From contig JAOAPN010000005.1 of the NCBI GenBank assembly GCA_025462885.1, positions 62,001 through 126,000 on the forward strand: a DNA stretch of 64,000 nt, in the 5' to 3' direction. This document shows, piece after piece, positions 45,087 through 57,903 of this stretch. Within the stretch, counting starts at the first letter, position 1. Each line of letters begins with the position of its first letter. The notes below the pieces were generated by a model. The model had not been told where the DNA came from and searched no databases. It was given only the letters and a program-made list of their open reading frames with translations. The stretch comes from Acidobacteriaceae bacterium. Lineage in GTDB: Bacteria; Acidobacteriota; Terriglobia; Terriglobales; Acidobacteriaceae. The position numbers were made by a program, and so were the translations under genes.

Positions 45087-46220
45087 ATGATGGCAGCACG
45101 AGGTATCAGGCTCCTTGGATTGGGCATGCTGGCAGTAGGCGCAATGGCGCTGGCGGGCTGCAGTAATTTCTTCACCAAGCCTACGGACAGCGGTGGCGGC
45201 GGTGGCACCGGTTCGACTACGAACCTGGCCTATACGGTGAACTCGCTGACCAATACGGTGAGCGGCTTTCAAGTCGGCACGGGTACGCTGACGAACGCGC
45301 CCAATATGCCGTACGCGCTGGGATTCACACCGCTGGCGGCGGTCGTCACGATCCCGAACACGTACCTGTATGTCGCGGGCCCAGGGGCGATCTATGGCTA
45401 TATCGTCGGCTCGGATGGCTCGCTGACGCTGCCGGCGAACGGGGCGGCGCAGGTTGTGGGTTTCGTGCTCTCCATGGATGTGACGCCGGACGGGAACTGG
45501 CTGGTCGCTCTGGATGGATCGACGACGCAACTGGATATCTACCAGATCAACAAGACGACCGGTGGCCTGGCGCTGACGACTACGGCAGCTTATTCGGTAG
45601 CAACGCAGGGGATTCGGCCGAAGATGGTGAAGGTCTCGCCGGACGGGACGCTGCTGTTTGCGGCCCTGGGTTCGAATGGAGAGGCTGTGTTCAGCTTCAA
45701 CACGACGACAGCGGTGGCGACTCAGACCCAGACGCTCGGTGTTTCGACGCAGACGAGTGACAATGCCGTGGCGATCGACAGCACAGGAACTCATCTTTAT
45801 GTGGCGCGCAGCGGTGCGGGCGCTGGGTTGGCGGTCTATACGATCGGCGCGGCGGGAGCGCTGAATTCGGTGGCTGGCTCGCCGTTTGCTGCAGGTGCTC
45901 AGCCGCTCGCGGTTGCGTTCGACACCTCCGGAACCTACGCGTACGTCGCGAACGGAAGCGATGCAACAATCTCCGGATTCACGGTCGTCAACGGGGTAGC
46001 TACGCCGCTAGCGTCGTCGCCGTTTGCGAGCGGGCAATCGGTGCAGTCGCTGACGTTGGATAAGAGCGGGAAGTACCTCCTGTCGGCAGCGCAGGGTGGA
46101 AGCCCGGACGTGACGATGTACAGCTTCGATGCAACGACTGCCGGGAAGCTCGTGCAGACTGCGACGGCTACCGCAGGCACGGATCCAGCGGGAACGTTAA
46201 TGGTGGTGGCGACTCACTGA
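45087..46220 (+). CDS. Beta-propeller lipoprotein (lactonase/YncE-like)
   Basis: A 377-residue lipoprotein with lipobox LAGC near residue 24 and a short Gly-rich linker. The rest is made of about seven repeats of roughly 45 residues (YTVNSLTNTVSGFQV, YVAGPGAIYGYIV, YVANGSDATISGFTV and similar), as in seven-bladed lactonase-like propellers (PF10282 type). Enzymatic activity is not established for this group. It is divergent from the M28 gene. Confidence 0.85.
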   Translation: MMAARGIRLLGLGMLAVGAMALAGCSNFFTKPTDSGGGGGTGSTTNLAYTVNSLTNTVSGFQVGTGTLTNAPNMPYALGFTPLAAVVTIPNTYLYVAGPGAIYGYIVGSDGSLTLPANGAAQVVGFVLSMDVTPDGNWLVALDGSTTQLDIYQINKTTGGLALTTTAAYSVATQGIRPKMVKVSPDGTLLFAALGSNGEAVFSFNTTTAVATQTQTLGVSTQTSDNAVAIDSTGTHLYVARSGAGAGLAVYTIGAAGALNSVAGSPFAAGAQPLAVAFDTSGTYAYVANGSDATISGFTVVNGVATPLASSPFASGQSVQSLTLDKSGKYLLSAAQGGSPDVTMYSFDATTAGKLVQTATATAGTDPAGTLMVVATH

Positions 46221-46390
46221 GTTGCGGGAAATAGCGGGGTAGCGAGTCCGGTACGGGCGCAGATTCCGGCAGGTGACGGTGCTATGTTTGATTTGTAGCG
46301 TGGAGATGGTCCGTCATTTTTTTATCAAGTCAACAAGTCGGTTGTTCGGGTGCAAAAGTATCACGGTGGGCGTCGGGACTGCTGTTTTGT

Positions 46391-47512
46391 TTGCTGGTGG
46401 CCGGGTCGGGCTGCTCGAAGTTCAAACCCAAACCCTCCGTGCAGGTGGTCTTCGTAACGGCAAAGCAGACGTTTCTACGGGACCGGGTGGCCGCGGTATC
46501 GAACCGGACCGGAACGGTAGTGAATGGCGACCGGCTGGAGGTTCTGGATCATGGCCGGCGGTTTCTGAAGGTCAAGACCTCCAAGGGTGAGTTGGGCTGG
46601 ATCGACGAGAAGGCCATCGCGAATGAGCAGGTCTATGGACTCTTCGATGCCCTGAAGGCCGATCATAAGAACGATCTGGATGTGGCTTCGGCGGTCGTAC
46701 GGGATGAAGTCTTCCTCCATGCGCGCCCGGGCCGCGACACCGAGCGCTTCTTCCTGTTGCAGGAAGGCACCAAGCTGAAGATGATTGCCCGGGCAACCGT
46801 GCCGAAGGCCATACCGGGCTCGAAGGGAACGCGGGCCGTGGCGCCCGTTGCGGTTGCTCCAACTAAACCCGGAGAGGTCGCGGAGGCCCCACCGCCTCCG
46901 CCGATGGAGGATTGGTGGCTGGTGCGGGATACGCAAGGCCGCACGGGTTGGATCTTCAGTCGAATGATCGACGTAGATGCTCCCGACGCGCTGACGCGGT
47001 ATGCGGAAGGGCAGCGGATCGTGGGGGCGTATGTCCTCACCACGGTGCATGACGACGAAGCCGAGATGGAGAACAAGGATGTTCCGATCTACGTGACCGT
47101 GCTCAGTCCGTATAAAGCGGGACTACCCTACGATTTTGACCAGGTAAGGGTGTTCACGTGGAGTTTGAAGAAGCACCGGTATGAGACCGGATTTCGTGAC
47201 CGGAATATCGAAGGCTATCTACCGGTGAGGATCTCTTCAGCGAAGGACCCCTACGGCAAGGCGGGGGCGGCCCTGATGCCGGCTCCTACCTTCACCTACC
47301 GGGTGCTGGCGGCGGAGTCTTCCCCCGTGTTGCCTGATCCGGTGACCGGGGCGGTGGTTCCGGGCAAGTCCGTGCTGAAGACCTACCGCCTCGAAGGGAA
47401 TCTGGTGCGCCGGGTTATGCAGCCTGGAATACCAGCGCCGATGGAGCTGCATCCGGTTGTGGTTGAGAGGAAGCCGGGTGCTGGTAAAGGTAAGGGAAAG
47501 AAGAAACGCTAG
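46391..47512 (+). CDS. SH3-type lipoprotein with damaged or unusual 5' end
   Basis: The 373-residue frame has bacterial SH3-like modules (AKQTFLRDRVAAVSNRTGTV; GELGWIDEKA; DTQGRTGWIFSRM) and a basic C-terminus (KGKGKKKR). The lipobox VAGSGC is at the very start, and codons upstream (GLLFCLLVAGSGC) form a signal peptide in frame, yet no standard start codon exists between the stop at 46289 and the TTG at 46391. A plausible ATG at 46306 is in another frame. A one-base indel in TTTTTTT (46317-46323) or AAAA (46354-46357) would join them. Translation from 46391 alone gives a truncated signal. Confidence 0.7.
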   Translation: MLVAGSGCSKFKPKPSVQVVFVTAKQTFLRDRVAAVSNRTGTVVNGDRLEVLDHGRRFLKVKTSKGELGWIDEKAIANEQVYGLFDALKADHKNDLDVASAVVRDEVFLHARPGRDTERFFLLQEGTKLKMIARATVPKAIPGSKGTRAVAPVAVAPTKPGEVAEAPPPPPMEDWWLVRDTQGRTGWIFSRMIDVDAPDALTRYAEGQRIVGAYVLTTVHDDEAEMENKDVPIYVTVLSPYKAGLPYDFDQVRVFTWSLKKHRYETGFRDRNIEGYLPVRISSAKDPYGKAGAALMPAPTFTYRVLAAESSPVLPDPVTGAVVPGKSVLKTYRLEGNLVRRVMQPGIPAPMELHPVVVERKPGAGKGKGKKKR

Positions 47513-47564
47513 GCGGCCGGCCGGAGAAGCCCATCGCCAAAGGGTGACTCGCAATAAATGATCT

Positions 47565-48797
47565 TCACGCGTAGAAGGTGCGAATGGCCTCCACTACCGT
47601 TTGTTGCTCGTCTTCGCGCAGCTCCGGATAAATAGGGAGAGCGAGGACTTCAGCGGCGGCGCGTTCGGACTCGGGAAAATCGCCTGACTTATAGCCGAGG
47701 CTGGCCAGGCTGGATTGCAGGTGGAGCGGCAGGGGATAGTAGATCTCGCTGCCGATGTGCTGGTCGGCGAGGTACTGCCGCAGGTCATCCCGTCGCGGGG
47801 TACGAATCACGTACTGGTGGAAGACGTGGCCGGCACGGGGATCGGTGTAGGGCAGGACGATTCCGTCTTCGATTGCGCTCCCCAGGCTGGCGGTGAGATT
47901 GGCAGCCTGAAACAGAGCGTCGTAACGCCCGGCGAGGTCGCGGCGCTTCTGGTTCCAGCGGGGGAGATGGCGGAGCTTTACTTCCAGCACGGCGGCCTGG
48001 ATGGAGTCGAGGCGCGAATTCCAGCCGATCTCGTCGTGAAAGTAGCGACGACGCATGCCGTGGGCGCGGAGAATGCGGGCGTGGTCGTCAATGGCGGCAG
48101 AGGTGGTGGTGACGAGGCCGGCATCTCCGAAGGCACTCAGGTTTTTGGTGGGATAGAAGCTGAAGGCGGCGGCGTCGCCCAGCGCTCCGGCGGGCTTGAT
48201 TTTGCCCGTAGGATCCTGCCATGTGGCTCCGAAGGCCTGGGCGGCGTCTTCAATGAGGAGCAGATCGTGACGCTGTTTCAGTGCATTGAAAGCGTCCCAG
48301 TCGGCACACTGGCCGTAGAGATGGACGGGCAGGATGGCCTTGACTGTCGGGCCCTCAGGGGAATGCAGTACGGCTTCGACGGTGGTGGGCGACAGGTTAA
48401 ACGTCGCAGGATCGATATCTGCCAGAATGGGCCGAGCGCCGGCGCGAAGGATCGCACTGACCGAAGCGAAGAAGCTGAAAGGAGTGGTGATGACCGCATC
48501 CTGCGCTGGGGAGTACTGCATGGGGGCGGATACCGGATACTGGGTGCCGATGTCAGCGGCAGCCATCGCCAGCCATAGAGCGTCGGTTCCGCTGGCGCAG
48601 CCGATGGCGTGGGGCGTTCCGCAGGCGGTAGCAGCGGCAATCTCGAAGAATGCGACCTGGGGGCCGAGGATAAACTTCTGCGAGGCGCAGACGGCTTCGA
48701 TGGCGGTAAGAACTTCGGAGCGGATCTCCTCGTATTGACGGGAGAAGTCCAGCATGGGAATTGCGGGCGGGGCGGGTTGCGAATGACTATTTGACAC
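47565..48797 (-). CDS. DegT/DnrJ/EryC1/StrS-family PLP aminotransferase
   Basis: A sugar aminotransferase-like protein of about 410 residues. The PLP lysine lies in SFYPTKNLSAFGDAG, the Asp/Gln pair in LIEDAAQAFGA, and the N-terminal IPMLDFSRQYEEI is the family start. These enzymes make amino sugars for surface polysaccharides or antibiotics. No other sugar-biosynthesis genes are nearby. GTG at 48797 is chosen because the family's IPMLD segment precedes the internal ATG at 48755; neither has a clear ribosome binding site. Confidence 0.87.
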   Translation of the reverse strand: MSNSHSQPAPPAIPMLDFSRQYEEIRSEVLTAIEAVCASQKFILGPQVAFFEIAAATACGTPHAIGCASGTDALWLAMAAADIGTQYPVSAPMQYSPAQDAVITTPFSFFASVSAILRAGARPILADIDPATFNLSPTTVEAVLHSPEGPTVKAILPVHLYGQCADWDAFNALKQRHDLLLIEDAAQAFGATWQDPTGKIKPAGALGDAAAFSFYPTKNLSAFGDAGLVTTTSAAIDDHARILRAHGMRRRYFHDEIGWNSRLDSIQAAVLEVKLRHLPRWNQKRRDLAGRYDALFQAANLTASLGSAIEDGIVLPYTDPRAGHVFHQYVIRTPRRDDLRQYLADQHIGSEIYYPLPLHLQSSLASLGYKSGDFPESERAAAEVLALPIYPELREDEQQTVVEAIRTFYA

Positions 48798-49093
48798 GTC
48801 TGTTATGGTATACCGCCAACGAGAGTAGGGTTGGTGGAGGCGGACCAGGAGGGAGTGGGCGAACAAATATGTCGACTATCCCACATAAAAGAGGTAGAAG
48901 GGTTGAAAATTGTGCTCGATGCTCGTATTGTGGACAGGCTTGACAAGGCAGCGTGGTGCATCGATGGGTGAAAGCACCAGTTGGCGTTACAGAAGTGCAA
49001 AGTTGCATTGTGGTTGTCTGGCTGCGTTTGTTACATAGTCTAAAACTTTTTCTTTTCAAGTAACTCCAGGATTCATGCAAGGAGATCGGCATC

Positions 49094-49420
49094 ATGGAAT
49101 CAAAGCCGGCACAGAACATTCAGGATACTTTTCTGAACACGGTCCGCAAGGACAAAAGCCCAATCACGATCTACCTGGTAAGCGGAGTCAAGCTGACAGG
49201 GCGCATTCGATCGTTTGATAAATACTCGGTTTTGTTGGAAAACAACAGCCAGGAACAATTGATCTTCAAGCACGCGATCTCAACCGTGGTGAGTGGGCGA
49301 GCGGGAGCGCATACGGAGTTGCGCTCGGACAAGATCGAGGCGCGTGCGGGTGCGGGACCTTCCGTTGCCGCCGCTCCGGCCGCAGTATCGCACGAAGCCA
49401 CGGGAACCCATGGTTCTTAG
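49094..49420 (+). CDS. hfq: RNA chaperone Hfq
   Basis: Hfq is the hexameric Sm-like chaperone for small RNAs. Sm1 ([20 protein letters not shown]) and Sm2 ([11 protein letters not shown]) are intact; [13 protein letters not shown] is the N-terminal helix with the Q of the proximal RNA site. A 35-residue Ala-rich tail follows. AAGGAG lies nine bases upstream of the ATG. hflX follows directly, the usual hfq-hflX order. Confidence 0.97.
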   Translation: MESKPAQNIQDTFLNTVRKDKSPITIYLVSGVKLTGRIRSFDKYSVLLENNSQEQLIFKHAISTVVSGRAGAHTELRSDKIEARAGAGPSVAAAPAAVSHEATGTHGS

Positions 49421-49450
49421 AACCCGGACACAGGTTCGGACGACCGGATT

Positions 49451-51007
49451 TTGAGCGTAGACGATACGAAAAAACTGGATGAATCAAAAGGGCGTACGGG
49501 ACAACCCGTACGCCGCAGCCTCCTCGCGCGACACGAAGCCGCGGAGCGGGAGGCGGCAGAGTCCGCGCATCGGCCGCGTGCGGAACGGGCTATTCTGGTC
49601 GCGGTCGAATTTACGGCCCAGAGACGCAAGAAGAAGCTGACGGCAGCCGCTCAGTCGGCTCGCAAATCTGCGTCTGTTTCGGCGAGTGCGGCAGCGTTGG
49701 ATTCGCTCGACGATTCGCTCGGTAATTCGCTCGACGGGGAAGATTGGGATGCAGATGAGTCGCCCGGGGCGCGGCGCAGGGCGGCTACGGAAGAACCGTC
49801 CCTGGCGGATCTCGACTTTGAGGCTTCTTTGGCCGAGTTTGAAGAGTTGACCCGCAGCGCCGGCGCGGAGGTGGCGGCTACGCTCATTCAGCGCCGCCCG
49901 AAGCCCGACCCGGCGACTCTGATAGGGCAGGGCAAGCTGGAGGAGATTGAGGCGGTCCTGGCTTCTACCGGTGCCGATCTGGTGCTGTTCGACCACGATC
50001 TCTCGCCTTCGCAGTTGAGAAACCTGGAAGCGAGGCTGCCGTGCCGGGTGATCGACCGGACGCAACTGATTCTGGACATCTTCGCTCGCCATGCACGCAC
50101 GCGAGAAGGCCAGTTGCAGGTAGAACTGGCGCAGTTGGAGTATCAACTGCCGCGTTTGGCGGGCCGAGGCAAGTCGATGAGCCAGTTGGGCGGAGGCATC
50201 GGAACCCGAGGACCGGGCGAGACGCAGCTCGAGACTGACCGGCGCAAGATCAATCTACGCATCGACCACGTGAAGGAGCAGTTGGAAGCCGTGCGGCGGA
50301 TTCGGAAGCGGCAGCGGCGCGAGGCGGTTCCGGTGCCAGTGGTGGCGCTGGTCGGATATACGAACGCAGGGAAGAGCACTCTTTTCAATTCGCTGACCGA
50401 GGCCGGGGTGCTGGAGTCATCCCGCATGTTTGCGACACTGGATCCGAAGCTGAAGCAGTTGCAACTGCCGTCGCGGCGAAAGATTCTGCTCTCGGACACG
50501 GTAGGGTTTATCCGCAACCTGCCGCATACGCTGGTGACGAGCTTCCGGGCGACCCTTGAAGAAGTCGAGCGGGCGCAACTGTTGCTGCATGTTCGCGATG
50601 CCTCCAGCGCCATGGTGGAGGAGCAGAAGGTGCAGGTCGAACGGGTCCTGGCGGAGTTGGATGTGGCCCGGACACCGCGCATCGAGGTCTTGAACAAGGT
50701 CGACCTGGTTGCAGACGATGGTCCTATGCCCATGGGGGCTCCAGGGAGTATTGCGGTTTCGGGGCTGAAGAAGCTGGGGCTGGAGAACCTGCTGGCCGCG
50801 ATCGATATGGCGCTCGTTGAGGACCCGCTGGTGGAGATGCGATTTCGTATCCCGCAGTCGGAAGGAGCGGTGCTGGCCGCCCTGGAGGCGGGAGCGGTGC
50901 TGAAAGAGAAACTGTTCGAGGGAAATCTGGCGTACGTCTCCGCTCGTGGCCCGGAGTCGCTGTTGGGGCGGTTTCGACGCTTTATAGCGTGCGAGCCAGA
51001 AGATTGA
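49451..51007 (+). CDS. hflX: Ribosome-associated GTPase HflX
   Basis: HflX is a GTPase that binds and can split 70S ribosomes under stress. Diagnostic features are [20 protein letters not shown], the P-loop [19 protein letters not shown] and NKVDL. The TTG at 49451 gives 518 residues; about 110 N-terminal residues (Ala/Ser/Arg rich, [13 protein letters not shown]) precede the usual HflX N-domain, so a later start or a genuine extension is possible. It lies 30 bp after hfq. Confidence 0.94.
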   Translation: MSVDDTKKLDESKGRTGQPVRRSLLARHEAAEREAAESAHRPRAERAILVAVEFTAQRRKKKLTAAAQSARKSASVSASAAALDSLDDSLGNSLDGEDWDADESPGARRRAATEEPSLADLDFEASLAEFEELTRSAGAEVAATLIQRRPKPDPATLIGQGKLEEIEAVLASTGADLVLFDHDLSPSQLRNLEARLPCRVIDRTQLILDIFARHARTREGQLQVELAQLEYQLPRLAGRGKSMSQLGGGIGTRGPGETQLETDRRKINLRIDHVKEQLEAVRRIRKRQRREAVPVPVVALVGYTNAGKSTLFNSLTEAGVLESSRMFATLDPKLKQLQLPSRRKILLSDTVGFIRNLPHTLVTSFRATLEEVERAQLLLHVRDASSAMVEEQKVQVERVLAELDVARTPRIEVLNKVDLVADDGPMPMGAPGSIAVSGLKKLGLENLLAAIDMALVEDPLVEMRFRIPQSEGAVLAALEAGAVLKEKLFEGNLAYVSARGPESLLGRFRRFIACEPED

Positions 51008-51021
51008 GTTGGATTTAATTA

Positions 51022-51122
51022 GTACAGGCTGCCTGCCGGGAAGCGGAGGTAGAGTCCCCTAAGCACGCAGCCTGTTTGACCCAGAAGTGGGTCCGGGTGG
51101 TGTATGTAGTTTAGCGCACCCA
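51022..51122 (+). ncRNA. Candidate structured RNA after hflX
   Basis: ACAGGCTGC (51024-51032) pairs with GCAGCCTGT (51067-51075) and encloses a CTGCC/GGTAG stem. A second GACCC/GGGTC hairpin (51078-51093) and a GGTG/CACC pairing (about 51097-51120) follow. No U tract follows the first stem. It could be a small RNA, a terminator remnant or the leader of the ATP synthase operon. The gap 51008-51355 holds this and the atp promoter candidate only. Confidence 0.35.
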
Positions 51123-51214
51123 GCGCTTGCAGCTGACAATAACATGCAGAAATTTGCATTTTTGCGCCTTGTTCGTTTATCGATCAATTGAAACGGTTAT
51201 CGACGCTCCTGGGT

Positions 51215-51243
51215 TTGACACCGCGCTAATCGCTTTGCTAAAA
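51215..51243 (+). promoter_or_regulatory. Promoter candidate for the ATP synthase operon
   Basis: A perfect TTGACA (51215-51220) is followed after 17 bases by CTAAAA (51238-51243), a poor -10. Transcription would start near 51250, which argues against the in-frame ATG at 51248 as the first codon of atpF' and for the ATG at 51356. Confidence 0.5.
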
Positions 51244-51355
51244 CTAGATGTACCGCAAGGAACCATTCACCCCCTCCACATGGAATCCCGCCCCTGAAGC
51301 CAGGTTCGGTGTGTGGCGCAAAGCACTTCCAGAGCGGCTTCGGCCGACCCCATTC

Positions 51356-51823
51356 ATGGATCAGATACTCAATCAACTCGGTGAACTTGTGCTCGGCTCT
51401 GTGCCGACGATGATTCTATTTATTGCGCTGGTCGTTGCTTACGGCGTATTGGTACGGCGTCCCCTGGACAAAGTGCTCGGCGAACGACGCGCACGGACAA
51501 GCGGGGCGATCGATCAGGCACGCGGCGCGATTGCTGCTGCTGAAGCCGAGACCACGGTCTACGAAGACAAGCTGCGCGCAGCCAAGAGCGAGATCTTCAA
51601 AGCTCGCGAAGAAAAGCTGAAGCAGTGGAACGCTGAGCGCGATGCAGCGCTGGACCAGGTCCGCCAGGCTACGCAGGAAAAGATCAAGATAGCGCGGCAG
51701 GAGATCGAGCAGAGCGCGGTAACTGCGCGCACGCAGATCGAAGGGCTGAGCTCGGAGTTGACGGCACAGATCCTGAAGGCTGTGCTGCCCGCCGGTGTCA
51801 CGGCGTCGGAGGTGACACAGTGA
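51356..51823 (+). CDS. ATP synthase F0 subunit b'
   Basis: A 155-residue b-type stalk subunit: a short N-terminus, one membrane helix (VPTMILFIALVVAYGVLV) and a long charged coiled coil (EERRARTSGAIDQARG-like GERRARTSGAID onward). The following gene is a second b subunit, so the stalk is probably a b-b' heterodimer. The ATG at 51356 is chosen because the protein begins right before the helix; 36 upstream codons are Pro/Arg rich and lie at the likely transcript start. No clear ribosome binding site is seen. Confidence 0.88.
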   Translation: MDQILNQLGELVLGSVPTMILFIALVVAYGVLVRRPLDKVLGERRARTSGAIDQARGAIAAAEAETTVYEDKLRAAKSEIFKAREEKLKQWNAERDAALDQVRQATQEKIKIARQEIEQSAVTARTQIEGLSSELTAQILKAVLPAGVTASEVTQ

Positions 51824-52545
51824 AGATTGTTTCGGGTAAGAGTTTGTTAGCTGCGCTGGTATTGCTGGCCGGATTGATGATGCCGATGTCTTCGGCGCAC
51901 GCGCAGAGCTCAGAAGCTCCGGCCGCGGCCGCTAGGCAGACGAGCACGCCAGAGTCAGCTTCGCCGGAAGCGAACAAGGCGGAGAAGGACGAGAACGATG
52001 CGTATCTTCATTCTCCTTCGGTCAAGGCGATTGGTGCGAAGCTCGGTATGAGCACGGAGCAGGCTGCCACGGCATTTCAGGTTGCGAACTTCGCGGTTCT
52101 CGCCGTGCTGGTGGGCTGGTTTCTGATCAAGACGCTGCCGGGTGTATTCCGCGACCGCAATACCACGATCCAGAAGGATCTGGTCGATGCGCGTACTGCG
52201 ACCGAAGAGGCCAGCGTCCGCTTGAACAGCGTGGAAGAACGTCTGAGCAAGCTGGATGGTCAGATCGCTGCCATGCGTACCCAGGCAGAGAATGACGCCG
52301 CGTCCGAAGAACAGCGCATCAAGGCCTCCGTAGAAGACGAGACGAAGAAGATCATGGCTTCGGCAGAGCAGGAGATCGCAGCTGCTACCACGCATGCTCA
52401 GCGGCAGATTCAGCAGTACGCTGCAGAGTTGGCGATTGATCAGGCTGCGAAGAAGCTGGTGGTTTCGGCTGAGACAGACCGTTTGCTGGTGCAGAGCTTT
52501 GCGCGCCGGCTGGCGGGCGACGACTCGAAAGAAGGGCAGAACTAA
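51820..52545 (+). CDS. atpF: ATP synthase F0 subunit b with signal-peptide-like N-terminus
   Basis: A 241-residue b subunit. The stalk helix (from about residue 105) and membrane helix (QVANFAVLAVLVGWFLI) are typical. Before them lie a hydrophobic segment with an AHA-Q cleavage-like site (SLLAALVLLAGLMMPMSSAHA) and about 60 polar residues, which is not usual for subunit b. The GTG start overlaps the b' stop (GTGA) with GGAGGT six bases upstream. Usual b subunits are 150-180 residues. Confidence 0.9.
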   Translation: MKIVSGKSLLAALVLLAGLMMPMSSAHAQSSEAPAAAARQTSTPESASPEANKAEKDENDAYLHSPSVKAIGAKLGMSTEQAATAFQVANFAVLAVLVGWFLIKTLPGVFRDRNTTIQKDLVDARTATEEASVRLNSVEERLSKLDGQIAAMRTQAENDAASEEQRIKASVEDETKKIMASAEQEIAAATTHAQRQIQQYAAELAIDQAAKKLVVSAETDRLLVQSFARRLAGDDSKEGQN

Positions 52546-53084
52546 TGTCAGTTCTTTCGTTACGTTACGCACATGCCCTGGCCTCGGTTGCATCGGCCCA
52601 GAAGCTCGATTCAACTGCTGCGCTCCAGCAGTTGAATGACTTCGCCGAGACGCTGGCAGGGAGCTCCGAGCTGCATGAAGTCTTCGTGAATCCCTCGATC
52701 TCCGCCTCGCAAAAGTTGAAGGTGCTGGATGCGATCGCAGGCAAGATTGGAATGTTTCCGCAGGTTCGTAATTTTGTAGCAGTTGTCATGGATCATGGCC
52801 GGCTGTCTGAATTGACCGGGATGGTTGCGGAGTACGCGACCGTTTCAGACGAGAACGCCGGGCTTGCAGAGGCTGAAATTACCAGCGCGCATGCTTTGAA
52901 CGACGAAGACCGTGCGCAGCTTGAAGCACAGGTTGCGAAGCTGGCCGGAAGCCGGATTCGGGCGACCTACTCCGAAGACAAGTCGCTGCTGGGTGGCGCT
53001 GTCGTACGGATCGGTTCGACAGTGTACGACGGCTCGCTCCGGGCGCAGTTGGATCAGCTCAAGCAGAAGTTAGTGAACGCATAA
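52545..53084 (+). CDS. atpH: ATP synthase F1 subunit delta
   Basis: Delta joins F1 to the peripheral stalk. The N-terminal helical bundle (SLRYAHALASVASAQ) and the C-terminal part (LLGGAVVRIGSTVYDGSLRAQLDQL) are typical. Length is 179. The ATG overlaps the atpF stop (TAATG). Confidence 0.95.
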   Translation: MSVLSLRYAHALASVASAQKLDSTAALQQLNDFAETLAGSSELHEVFVNPSISASQKLKVLDAIAGKIGMFPQVRNFVAVVMDHGRLSELTGMVAEYATVSDENAGLAEAEITSAHALNDEDRAQLEAQVAKLAGSRIRATYSEDKSLLGGAVVRIGSTVYDGSLRAQLDQLKQKLVNA

Positions 53085-53144
53085 GTTTTGTAGCGAATTT
53101 TGTTACGATTTGGATTGAGATTTTCCGAAGTTACTTACGGATGA

Positions 53145-54692
<1,548 letters not shown>

Positions 54693-54712
54693 GGGCAAGG
54701 GCCTAAGAGCGA

Positions 54713-57291
<2,579 letters not shown>

Positions 57292-57293
57292 GT

Positions 57294-57323
57294 ACAGTTG
57301 GTAGTTGTGAGTTGTGAGTAAAT
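57294..57323 (+). repeat. GTTGGTAGTTGTGAG repeat, copy 5
   Basis: ACAGTTGGTAGTTGTGAGTT, then GTGAGTAAATG, between atpD and atpC inside the ATP synthase operon. It is therefore transcribed and lies 28 bases before the atpC start. Confidence 0.7.
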
Positions 57324-57350
57324 GCTTGCGGCTCGGATTGATTGGAAGCG

Positions 57351-57788
57351 ATGGCTGAGACTGGAAATAATTCGGGGCTTTTGACGGTTCGGCTGGTTAC
57401 GCCGGACCGGGTGCTGGTGGACGCGACGGCGGAGGCGGTTGAGCTGCCGTCGATGTCCGGGTATCTGGAGGCCCTCTACGGCCACGCTCCGTTATTGGCG
57501 GAGCTGGGCGCGGGCGAGGTTCGCCTTCATGGTGGAACTTCGGGCGACCAGACGTTCTTCGTGGCATGGGGTTTTGTCGAGGTACTGCCGGAGCGGGTGA
57601 CCATTCTGGCGGAGACGGCGCTGCATCCCAACGAGATCGATAAGGCCGAGGCACAGCAGGAGCTCCAGGCGGGCGACAAGATGTGGCACGAAGCCGGAGA
57701 TGATGGAGCGAAGTACGACGAGGCCAACGCGATCATGCGTGAGGCTGCGGAGAAGATCGCTTCTGCCGAAGGCAAGACTGCTGCTTAG
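57351..57788 (+). CDS. atpC: ATP synthase F1 subunit epsilon
   Basis: A 145-residue epsilon subunit: the N-terminal beta sandwich (LTVRLVTPDRVLVDATAEAVELPSMSGYL) with the GHAPLLAEL signature, then two C-terminal helices. The ATG at 57351 follows GGAAG closely; a TTG at 57342 is an alternative. It is the last gene of the operon and is followed by a terminator. Confidence 0.95.
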   Translation: MAETGNNSGLLTVRLVTPDRVLVDATAEAVELPSMSGYLEALYGHAPLLAELGAGEVRLHGGTSGDQTFFVAWGFVEVLPERVTILAETALHPNEIDKAEAQQELQAGDKMWHEAGDDGAKYDEANAIMREAAEKIASAEGKTAA

Positions 57789-57814
57789 ATCCTTCTATCT
57801 AATAGGTTGAAAAG

Positions 57815-57842
57815 AAAAGACCCAGCTCTGGCTGGGTCTTTT
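57815..57842 (+). terminator. Intrinsic terminator of the ATP synthase operon
   Basis: AAAAGACCCAGC (57815-57826) pairs with GCTGGGTCTTTT (57831-57842) around TCTG, followed by CC and a G/T-rich stretch. Confidence 0.9.
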
Positions 57843-57903
57843 CCGTTGTGTAGGGTGAGAATCTAAGTCTGGTGCTCGACGGAGTAGAGTTAAGGCTGAG
57901 GTC

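Noticed and set aside
51248..51355. Upstream extension of the b' subunit from the ATG at 51248
   Set aside because: The 36 residues are Pro/Arg rich, lie at the probable transcription start and precede a subunit whose family begins at the second methionine.
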